Positions 55,548 through 64,000 of a DNA stretch of 64,000 nucleotides are shown here, one piece after another (the first letter of the stretch is position 1; each line of letters begins with the position of its first letter). The position numbers and the translations under genes were made by a program. Under the pieces are notes generated by a model. The model made no database searches. It saw nothing but the letters and a program-made list of their open reading frames with translations, and was not told where the DNA came from. This DNA comes from Budorcas taxicolor (Eukaryota > Chordata > Mammalia > Artiodactyla > Bovidae): positions 68,650,832 through 68,714,831 of the forward strand of contig NC_068924.1 in the NCBI RefSeq assembly GCF_023091745.1, written 5' to 3'.

Positions 55548-56450
55548 ACTTTCAAGCCATTCTTGATTTTGTTCTTGAAGATTTCAGACTCCTGGTCTTT
55601 CCATCCATGTGCATATCTTTACTCATACACTGGAAAACATTTACTGAGGAGAGGTGAATAAGATGTGTAAGCTCATTGCCCCATGCAGTGTATGGTTTAA
55701 CCATGGAAGAACATGTTAAACAAATAAAAAAAGGGCTGAGTCCCTTTGCTGTCCAAATGAAAATATCACTACATTGTTAATATAAAGTAAATATATAATA
55801 AAATATTAATATAAAATAAAACACAAAAAATAAAGCACAGGATGCTCTAAGCAAAACCAGCTTCATAGGCACAGGGTCTGAGGAATCTCATGAGAGTCCA
55901 TGCTCAGAAAAGCTGCAGACTTGGTTTAATGCTGTCCCATTGCTGTCCCGAAATATTTTGATAATTTAAAGTGGCAAATTGTGTTACAATTAAGTCCAGT
56001 GGTAGCAGGGAATATGCAGGTGACTAGAGGAGACAGTGCAATATAAATGTCTACCATCCTTCTTCTGACCCCATTTATATGTAGCACAGAATCCTGGTGA
56101 AAACTAGGATATGTGGTGGTTCACTGCTATTTAAAAGAATATAAATATCTTACATCTGAGACTGAGTAAGCAGGCACACTGACAGCACCCAGAGGCAACC
56201 CTTTCTATCAAGCACCTGCTTTGAACGCAGAAAGGGGCTAATGACATTGAAAGAAATATGAGCAACCCAGAAAGTCTATAATATCTTTTCTTATTCATGT
56301 TGCTTTCCTGTATCAGCCAACCACTTATGTTGGATAGGGTGACACTGAAGCAAAGGTGAAAGAGTAACCCACAGTTCCTTGTCTTGTCTACCCTTTTCAT
56401 CCATCAAGCTGAAAGTAGAGAAACTTAACAGAATATGTGCACATCAAGAA
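55548..56450. other. Non-coding stretch
   Basis: No gene seen. AT-rich block at 55780-55840. Confidence 0.5.
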
Positions 56451-56583
56451 ATGAAAGTGAAAGTGAAGTTGCTCAACTGTGCCTGAATCTTTGTGACCCC
56501 ATGGTCTGCAGCCTGCCAGGCTTCTCTGTCCATGGGATTTTCCAGGCAAGAATACTGAAGTGGGTTGCCTTTTCCTTCTCCAG
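56451..56583 (-). mobile_element. Bov-A2 SINE half, antisense
   Basis: Reversed linker ('gaaagtgaaagtgaag') and first monomer ('catggtctgcagcctgcc', 'gggttgccttttccttctcc'). Confidence 0.9.
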
Positions 56584-57220
56584 TCAGTTCAGTTCAGTCG
56601 CTCAGCTGTGTCCAACTTTTGCAACCCTATGGACTGCAGCACTCCAGGCCTCCCTGTCCATCACCAACTCCTGGAGTTTACCCAAACTCATGTCCATTGA
56701 GTCAATGATGCCATCCAAGCATCTCATCCTCTGTCGTCCCCTTCTCCTCCTGCCTTCAATCCTTCCCAGCATCAGGGTCTTTTCAAATGAGTGCTCTTTG
56801 CAGCAGGTGGCCAAAGTATTGGAATTTCAGCTTCAACATCAGTCCTTCCAATGAATATTCAGAACTGATTTCCTTTAGGATGGACTGGTTGGATCTCCTT
56901 GCTGGCCAAGTGACTCTCAAGAGTCTTCTCCAACACCACAGTTCAAAAGCATCAATTCTTTGGCACTCAGCTTTCTTTATAGTCCAACTCTCACATCCAT
57001 ACATGACCACTGGAAAAACCATAGCTTTGATTAGACAGACCTTTGTTGGCAAGGTAATGTCTCTGCTTTTTAATATCCTGTCTAGGTTGGTCATAGCTTT
57101 TCTTCCAAAGGAGCAAGCATCTTTTAATTTCATGGCTGTAGTCACCATCTGCAGTGATTTTGGAGCCCAGAAAAATAAAGCCTCTGACTGTTTCCACTGT
57201 TTCTCCATCTATTTTGCCAT
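56584..57220 (-). mobile_element. BovB LINE, 5'-truncated, antisense
   Basis: Starts with reversed TGAAC units ('tcagttcagttcagtcgctc') directly after the Bov-A2 half and runs to the codons for MAKIDGETVE. The 141-codon frame (57208-56783) preserves PTKVCLIKAMVFPVVMYGCESW and FELWCWRRLLRVTW with upstream frame loss. Confidence 0.96.
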
Positions 57221-58039
57221 AAAAATACCTAAATTAGTTCTGTGCAACATTTCTTTTGTTCTGATAAGAAGGAAATACATACATGCATGCATGAAATACA
57301 AAATAGGAATTGTGCAATTTCTGTTTTTGCATACATGTTAAACTCATATTTGCTATTAGAATCGGCTTTGAACACTATCATAATAAATGTCAAAATACAA
57401 TCATTTAAAATGTTATACTATATTTTAATAATGCATGAAACGAATGCTGGTAGTTACAAATTTTAACTTTTCTTTACTAATAACATCAAATAACAAATAA
57501 AAAGCATCATGACAAATTAAGTAAGAAGGAAGAAGAAGAGAGAAGCTTTATAATCTAACAGTTTTTGCAATACTTTTGCTTTTTGAACAAGGGGTTCCAC
57601 ATATTCATTTTGGGCTGGACCCTGCAAGTTATGTCAGTGGACCTGTTGTAAGAATATGTGGACAAGATCTGATTAAGCCTAGGAAGGTAGGGGATGACTT
57701 CTTGCCAGGTGATAATTAAATTGAGAGTAAAGATGAGCAAGAGTGAAGCAGATATAAACGACAGTAGGAAGCCTGAGAGGGAAGTTGGGGGCAGTGGTTA
57801 GATGTTCCAGGCAGAGTGTTGGGTCCAAAGTCACTAAAGAAAGAATAAAGTGTTTGTGGAGCAGACATAAAGTTAATGTGGTTGGAACTTGAGTAGGTGT
57901 GGGATTGCTCTGGGTAAGACTTCTACCATGTTGTAGTTCTTTGTAAGAAAACAATAGGGTTGAAATCAGGGCAGCTGGAAAATCCAGGATTGATGAGGAA
58001 AAAAGCTATAACTATGTGCATAACTATATTATGATTTGA
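57221..58039. other. Non-coding stretch
   Basis: Nothing recognised. Confidence 0.5.
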
Positions 58040-58205
58040 TCCTCAGTTATAACTATGTGCCTGGCATTTTGCCAAGTAAATTACCTTTACTTTTCGGTTC
58101 TCTCAACAACCAGGCAAAGTGGGATTTACTGGTTTCATTATTAAGACAAGGAAATATGAGGCTCAGATGGATGGGGGCATTTGTCCTTGGTCATCTAGCT
58201 GGTGA
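58040..58205 (-). mobile_element. MIR SINE, antisense
   Basis: 'ctatgtgcctggcattttgcc', 'ttattaagacaaggaaatatg', 'tggtcatctagctggtgagtg' follow the reversed MIR. Confidence 0.75.
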
Positions 58206-58231
58206 GTGACACTCACAGATGAAAGAGTTTC

Positions 58232-58370
58232 TCTAAATATAAACTAGAATGGAAGCTCCAGGAGGGAAGGGACTTTGCCTGTCTTTGCGTTTCTATTTTC
58301 TTAGCATATACACAATACCCGGCACATACCAAGCTCTCAATATTTGTTAAATGAATGAATGAATGACTGG
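58232..58370 (+). mobile_element. L2 LINE 3' end
   Basis: 'ctagaatggaagctccagg', 'agggaagggactttgcctg', 'aatacccggcacatacc' and 'atttgttaaatgaatgaatg' match the L2 3' terminus closely, with its short (GAAT)n tail. Confidence 0.85.
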
Positions 58371-58800
58371 GGTAAGTCTTATTTGGCAAATTCACTGTGT
58401 CTTCATGATTTTAAATGAGTTTTAGAGTATTTGAATGGAATTTTTGTAAATTTTGAGTATCAGTTTCTTTTCAAATAAACTATAAAAATAAAAAGGGAAA
58501 GCAGCAAGTTTAGCTGAAAGTGAAAAGAGAGGAAGGTAGAGTATAGACTTGGCCTTTATTAACTGTATGACCTTCAGTTGAAGTCACTCCCCTTCAATTC
58601 TTCTTTTATTTTTTTTTCCCAATGAACTAGAACAGGTTGTTTGAGAACTCCTTTCTGGTTCTCACATATTATGATTTGATCCTGTGAACTGTCTAGCAAT
58701 AATACAATACAAAGCATAAGGTTTCTCTTCCCTACAAAGAGGAAACACAAAATAAGATCATACAATTCTGAGGCACCAAATTCGTCAAACAATCTCACTC
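58371..58800. other. Non-coding stretch
   Basis: Nothing recognised. Confidence 0.5.
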
Positions 58801-58836
58801 CATTCGTTCATTCATGTATTCATTCATTCATTCTTT
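58801..58836. repeat. (ATTC)n microsatellite
   Basis: Imperfect ATTC units. Could be the reversed tail of an L2, but no body follows convincingly. Confidence 0.8.
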
Positions 58837-59887
58837 TAGCAAGGCTTTCTGAGAGGTTGACCATACCTCATGCCCACAAAAAGCCTTCTGCTGAAAAGCT
58901 GAAATGAACAAATGATCTCCATTTCTGGAAGCAGGAAGACCTTGAATCAGTAGAGCCTGGCTTAGAGTTTATCTGCAACTCAAAGATGGTAAAAACCAAA
59001 TCAATTTCCATTTTGAATGGTGACTCTGGGATCGAGCAGAGCCGATGCTGCAGTAATGCAGAATAAAATGACGGCACTCTTCAGAATAAACACTAACATG
59101 TGACTCATTTGACTACGTCCCTTACTTTGACTTTCCTTTGGTGAAAGAGCAAAGGCAGACAGTCATAAAACCTCCAACACAGAACAAGATCTGTGCCTGC
59201 CACTCCTAAAGACCAGTCCCACCAACAGAGAGGCAAGCACGTGATTAAGAGGAGCTGGGCAAGAAGCATAATGCTCACACAGGGTCCAAGAGGCAGAGCT
59301 CACTGAGACGAGACAGATACAATGTTCCCACACTAAGATGTGACTTTTCTGGTAGCACAAGAGGCATTTCTTACAGGAAATGAGCATGACAAAGGGATGA
59401 ATAAGGTAGCACTGGGCTTAGATGTTTAGGGAACTTCCGTTGTGTCTCATGTTTGGGGAGGATGAACTAGTGAAGAAGGCAAGTTTACTTAAGTGTTTAT
59501 GAAGGTAGACAACATCAGAAGGAGACAGTCAACACTAGCTAACACCTGGAGCAATGTAGCAACTATTATGAAAAGATTTACTTTGAAATTCTAGGATCGA
59601 ACGAGTTAATAATAGCTAACAAGCAATCGCAGTTTTTAAAGGCAAGATGGCTGTAGAATGTGCCTCCCTGACCTCTAAGTTCAGAGAGCTTGATGGAAGG
59701 GATCCAGCTGCGGGGCTCTGAGATCAACTGCCACATTTGTACCCCAGCTGTGTTTTCACTCAAGCTGCTTCCAACCAAGGGTGGAGCATAGTGGCTTCAC
59801 TCTGTAAGACATGGAGCCCCTCTAACAGCTGACTCTGTTCTGAGGAGGCATCTGTCCATTGACAGCCTTACTGAATCTTTCTTGGTC
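58837..59887. other. Non-coding stretch
   Basis: No gene or clear repeat seen; only short unrecognised frames. Confidence 0.5.
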
Positions 59888-60090
59888 TGCATGATGGCTC
59901 AGTGGTTAAAGAATTTGCTTGCAATCAGGAGACTCAGGAGACATGAGTTCGATTCCTGGGTCAGGAGGATCCCCTGTAGAAGGTAATGGCAACCCAGTAT
60001 TCTTGCCTGAAGAATCCCATGGACAGAAGAACCTGATGGGCTATAGTCCATGGGGTCGCAAAGAGCTGGACATAACTGAGCAACTAAGCA
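59888..60090 (+). mobile_element. Bov-tA SINE
   Basis: Full sense element with a slightly worn head ('gcatgatggctcagtgg'), B-box-like 'gttcgattcc', and a deletion around 'cccagtattc'. Confidence 0.95.
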
Positions 60091-60387
60091 CAGTGATCCA
60101 GGAAGCTTCTACCCAACTTCTGTTCACTTGGGATTCAAAGTACATCCTGGTCCAGTGATTTCCCAGCCTTCCTACTAACTCCATCCTCATTTTCTTTGAA
60201 AAACTTTGATTTTTAGAAAATCTGATCTTTGTGTCTGTTTCTTGGGAGACCTAGATTAACACAAACATACATGTAGAGAAGAAACCTGTTGAGTGAATCA
60301 CTCTTGGTCTCAATCTGGTGAATGATTCACAGAGAAATACACAATCTCTGCACTTAATGAATTGAAAGGGACATGAACAAGTTGAAA

Positions 60388-60560
60388 TGCACTGAGTACT
60401 AATCATGTGTTTGGTGCTGAACTAACTGCTTCTCATGCCTTATGTCACTTACTTCTTTCAACAACCCCATGTAATAGTTTATTTATAGATGAAACTATAG
60501 CTGGCCAGCTCATGAGTGCTGGAGCCAGAATTTCAAGCCAGGTCTTCATTTTCCTTTATT
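60388..60560 (-). mobile_element. MIR SINE, antisense
   Basis: 'tactaatcatgtgtttggtgc', 'tcaacaaccccatgtaatag', 'tatagatgaaactatagctgg' and 'ggagccagaatttcaagcc' follow the reversed MIR. Confidence 0.75.
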
Positions 60561-60709
60561 GGTTTAAAGCAATTTATTGCTGCAAAGGACTTTACTTTAA
60601 AGTCTATGCCTTTAATGATCTTATACTACATCCATTACCAACAGTATCCTTGGTATCATTTTGTATGGTAAGAAAACAATAGCATGCTTATAGAAGAAAA
60701 AATATTGCA

Positions 60710-60758
60710 TTCATCATCACTAAGGCTACCATCATCATCACCCTCACCTTCATCATCA
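60710..60758. repeat. (ATC)n low-complexity tract
   Basis: Interrupted ATC units. Confidence 0.75.
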
Positions 60759-61262
60759 ATCTTAATCTAAAAGAAACTTATAGTTATTGATAATATGCAT
60801 TCTGTTCTTTACTTCTTATGATTACCCAGTGAATTAGGCAAACATTAGAAATGAATCTCAGAGGTACCATCTCAACCTAAGTCCAGCATTTTTTCACTGA
60901 ATCATGCCACCTCCTTCTCTATGATACGCCTTTGCCCAAGGTGAATTAAAGATGTTGGAGATTTAATACTTTGCTTATACATCTGTTTTTAACTGCCAAA
61001 AGGACACTTGGAATCTTGGTTTAATAGCTGGACTCAGTAGGGCAGACATGATGTCCTTATTTTAGAAACAGCTTTCTCTCTAGGACCAGGGGATTGAGCA
61101 ATTTGGGTGGTATTATAGGAAACCTTTTGCCTCTGGGTCAGTCACTGGGCTCCAGACCAAGTCAGTAATGATCAAATGCCAGTCTGTCTGACAGCTGTCT
61201 GGTGGCCTCTGTGATAGGGCCTCCAGCCAGTCACTTGTGGGCAACCTTCCATGCTGCATCCA

Positions 61263-61292
61263 GCGCCTGCTGCCATTTCTAATGGCAGGCGC
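61263..61292. other. Inverted repeat: 12-bp bulged hairpin
   Basis: Arms: 'gcgcctg' (61263-61269) pairs 'caggcgc' (61286-61292), and 'ccatt' (61273-61277) pairs 'aatgg' (61281-61285). A 3-base bulge 'ctg' (61270-61272) and a 3-base loop 'tct' complete it. Strong for AT-rich DNA, though too short to be a microRNA precursor by itself. Confidence 0.7.
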
Positions 61293-62031
61293 AGCAGAAA
61301 GGTTGGCAGTTCAAATAGGCACAGAAACCCTGGTATCCATTATTTGAGACCAACACTTAAATTCTAATTTAATAACAGCTCCCAAACCAGTACCAATTTC
61401 TCTCCAAAAGAAGGTTCTTTCTCTGGGCCATCTGCCCCACTCATCAGCCCACCACATTCTCTTTTCAAATAGTGAGATGAAAATTTACCTTTGAATTAAG
61501 CGCAAGGTCAGATAAAATAAGTCACTGTGAACAGTCATTATATTTCCTGTCACTGGACCAATTAAGATTTCCAGCTGTCATTTTCTGATGTTGCAGCGCC
61601 ATAAAAAACGACACTGAGATGCATTGATCTGTGTCAAAGCTGCTTCCAAGGGAAAATGGGACCCAAAATAATGATAATTGTCATAGGATGTCACACCATT
61701 AAATGAAAACATAAAAAGCAAAACACTGTGGGGAATCTGCAAAGTCATCCTCCTTGTCGAGGTGAGACCACGGCACACCAAGGCGAGCCCACTGTTTCAG
61801 TGACTATTCTTGCTCTAAGGTGGATACCCTCCCTGGTCTGTAATAAAACAGATTCTGCCCTGTTCATGCTAATTTGATTTCAATTGAAGTTTCAAACTCA
61901 TAATCATTTGAATAAGAGAATCTTGCTGGAATCTCAAGATTTATGTAAAGTAGGTCACCTACTTCTTATACTTTCAAATAGTTCAGCCCATTAGATCCCC
62001 TTTACCAAAAACTGCAAACTCTAATGTTTGC

Positions 62032-63787
62032 TTCAGTTCAGTTCAGTTGCTCAGTTGTGTCCAATTCTCTGTGACCTCATGGACTGCAGCATGCCAGGCT
62101 TCCCTGTCCATCACCAACTCCTGGGGCTTGCTCAAATTCATGTCCATTGAGCTGGTGATGCCTTCCAACCATCTCATCCTCTGTTGTCCCCTTCTCCTCC
62201 TACCTTCAATCTTTTCCAGCATCAGGGTCTTTTCAAATGAGTCTTTTCTTCACATCAGGAAGCCAAAGTATTGATGTTTCACCTTCAGCATCCGTCCTTC
62301 CAATGAATATTCAGGCCTGATTTTGTTTAGAATGGACTGGTTGGATCTCTTCGTAGTCCAAGGGACTTTCAAGAGTCTTCTCCAGCACAACAGATCAAAA
62401 GCATTGATTCTTCAGTGCTCAGCTTTCTTTATAGTCCAACTCTCACATCCATACATGACTATTGGAAAAACCATAGCTTTGACTAGATGGACCTTTGTTG
62501 GCAAAGTAATGTTTATTCTTTTTAATATGCTGTATATGTTGGCCATAGCTTTTCTTCCAAAGAACAAGCGTCTTTTAATTTCATGGCTGCAGTCACCATC
62601 TGCAGTGATTTTGGAGCCCCCCAAAATAAAGTTTCTCACTGTTTCCATTGTTTCCCCATTATATGCCATGAACAGATGGGACTGGATGCCATGATCTTTG
62701 TTTTCTGAATGTTGAATTTTAAGCCACCTTTTTCACTCTCCTCTATCACTTTCATCAACAGGCTCTTTAGTTCCCCTTCACTTTCTGCCATTAGGGTGTT
62801 GTCATCTGCTTATCTGTGGTTATTGATATTTCTCCTGGTAATCTTGATTCCAGCTTACACTTCATCTAGTCCGGCGTTTCACATGAGGTGCTCTGCATAT
62901 AAGTTAAATATGCAGGGTGACAATATACAGCCTTGACATACTCCTTTCCTTATTTGGAACCAGTCTGTTTTTCCATGTCCAGGTCTAACTGTTGCCTCTT
63001 GACTTGCATACATATTTCTCAGGAGGCAGGTCAAGTGGTCTGGTATTCCCATCTCTTTCAGAATTTTCCACACTTTGTTGTGATCCACATAGTCAAAGGC
63101 TTTGGCATAATCAATAAAGTAGAGGAAGACGTTTTTTTGAAATCTCTTGCTCTTTCTATGATCCAGCAGATGGTGTCAATTTGTTCTCTGGTTCCTCTGC
63201 CTTTTCAAAATCTAGCTTGAACATCTGGATGTTCATGGTGCATGTACTGTTGAAGCCTGGCTAGGAGGATTTTGAGCATTACTTTGCTAGCATATGAGAT
63301 GAGTGCAATTGTGCAGTAGTTTGAGCATTTTTGAGCATTGCCTTTCTGTGGGATTGAAATGAAAACGGATCCTTTTCCCACCCTGTGGCCACTGTTGCGC
63401 TTTCCAGATTTGTTGGCATTTTGAGTGCATCACTTTACAGCATCATCTTTTAGGATTTGAAATAGCTCAACTGGAATTCCATCACCTCCACTAGCTTTGT
63501 TCATAGTGATGCTTCCTAAGGCCCACTTGACTTCGCATTGCAGGATGTCTGGCTCTAGGTGAGTGATCACACCATCGTGGTTATCTGGGTCCTGAAGATC
63601 TTTTTTGTATAGTTCTTCTGTGTATTCTTGGCACCTCTTAATATCTCCTGCTTCTGTTTCCATTCCATTTCTGTCCTTTATTGTGCCATCTTTGCATGAA
63701 ATGTTCCCTTGGTATTTTCTTGAAGAGATCTCTAGTCTTTCCCATTTTGTGGTTTTCGTCTACTTCTTTGCTTTGCTCACTGATGTT
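62032..63787 (-). mobile_element. BovB LINE, 5'-truncated, antisense, longest copy (about 1.75 kb)
   Basis: From reversed TGAAC units at 62032 to ORF2 sequence before the RT domain near 63787. Covers the whole RT and C-terminal region but not the endonuclease. Confidence 0.96.
62412..63663 (-). pseudogene. BovB ORF2 reverse transcriptase, broken
   Basis: Recognisable blocks on the minus strand, in order: METEAGDIKRCQEYTEELYKKDLQ and NKASGGDGIPVELFQILKDDAVK (63663-63430), motif A FIDYAKAFDYVDHN (near 63075-63120, Asp retained), RKGVCQGCILSPCIFNLYAE (63088-62879), and ITADGDCSHEIKRRLFFG to VVMYGCESW-type block (62669-62412). The YADD tyrosine near 62808 is a stop codon (TAT to TAA). Several frameshifts. 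Dead. Confidence 0.88.
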
Positions 63788-64000
63788 TGTATGACTGGAA
63801 CCTAAAATTCTTTTTGTCCTCCAAACATTGAAGGGTGTGTGTGTGTGTGTGTGTGTGTGACTAATGGAGTTCTAGTTTTTAAAAGTACAGCATTTACTAA
63901 AAATGAAATGGGGAATAAGAAAAAGAATTGAAAGTACATATAATAATCACCATCACAAGAAGAATTTGCAATCAAGGATCACTGAAATGAAATAATGAGG
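63788..64000. other. Non-coding end of window with (TG)n
   Basis: Contains the (TG)n at 63834-63859 and otherwise nothing recognised. Confidence 0.5.
63834..63859. repeat. (TG)n microsatellite
   Basis: About 13 uninterrupted TG units. Confidence 0.95.

Larger units (their letters stand above)
60561..62031. other. Repeat-poor stretch, possible conserved non-coding DNA
   Basis: No gene recognised. A (CATCAT)n-like tract lies at 60710-60758. From about 61020 to 61790 there is no repeat, GC is locally higher, and a bulged hairpin occurs. Sites such as 'ataatgataattgtcat' are homeodomain-like. Conservation is inferred only. Confidence 0.4.

Noticed and set aside
56435..57341. Plus-strand frames of 139 and 184 codons
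   Set aside because: They are the antisense reading of Bov-A2 and BovB; the true coding remnant is on the minus strand.
61263..61292. Hairpin as a microRNA precursor
   Set aside because: Twelve paired bases are too few, and the flanks do not extend the stem convincingly.

Overview
The window is ruminant nuclear DNA, almost certainly from a bovid. The evidence is the repeat content: RTE-class BovB LINE copies, tRNA-headed Bov-tA SINEs, composite Bov-A2 SINEs with AGC tails, and a solo LTR of a bovine endogenous-retrovirus type. Beneath these lie older mammalian repeats (MIR, L2, L1M, MER20-like and other hAT elements, an MLT1-type LTR). Species cannot be decided from sequence alone. The DNA is AT-rich and CpG-poor, with no CpG island.

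I find no protein-coding gene, rRNA, tRNA or CRISPR array. Long open frames that make sense are remnants of BovB reverse transcriptase, all 5'-truncated and most with frameshifts, stops or lost catalytic residues. The rest are chance frames, or frames crossing SINEs. The region reads as intergenic (gene-desert-like) or deep intronic DNA.

Layout. 0-18 kb: a head-to-head BovB pair (3.0-4.8 kb), L1 3' ends, several Bov-tA copies, a second BovB (11.7-12.8 kb), a palindromic mariner MITE (15.1 kb) and a MER20-like element (17.0 kb). 17.5-18.3 kb: a complete solo LTR on the minus strand with a 4-bp target duplication. 18-31 kb: SINEs and MIRs, a repeat-poor stretch (23-26 kb) holding an unidentified minus-strand ORF and possible conserved non-coding DNA, then the best-preserved BovB frame (27.9-28.8 kb) and an old L1M 3' end (28.8-29.5 kb). 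31-46 kb: further BovB copies, a second head-to-head BovB pair (38.0-39.2 kb), Bov-A2 nested in Bov-tA with exact target duplications (36.7 kb), L1 inserted in L2 (40.1 kb), a second mariner MITE (41.7 kb), a 3' LTR fragment of another retrovirus family (43.4 kb) and an MLT1-like LTR (44.6 kb). 46-64 kb: two adjacent old hAT elements (48.7-49.3 kb), more BovB and SINEs, two repeat-poor stretches (54.3 and 61.0-61.8 kb), and the longest minus-strand BovB (62.0-63.8 kb).

The elements work together only as insertion history: SINE tails and target duplications show several nested events in order. BovB supplies the machinery that Bov-tA and Bov-A2 are thought to borrow, because they share its 3' end. 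No novel multi-gene system is visible. The best leads are the 23.4-kb ORF with retrocopy-like features, the repeat-poor blocks, and the recurrent head-to-head BovB architecture. Repeat boundaries are by eye, good to about 5-20 bases unless a target duplication fixes them.
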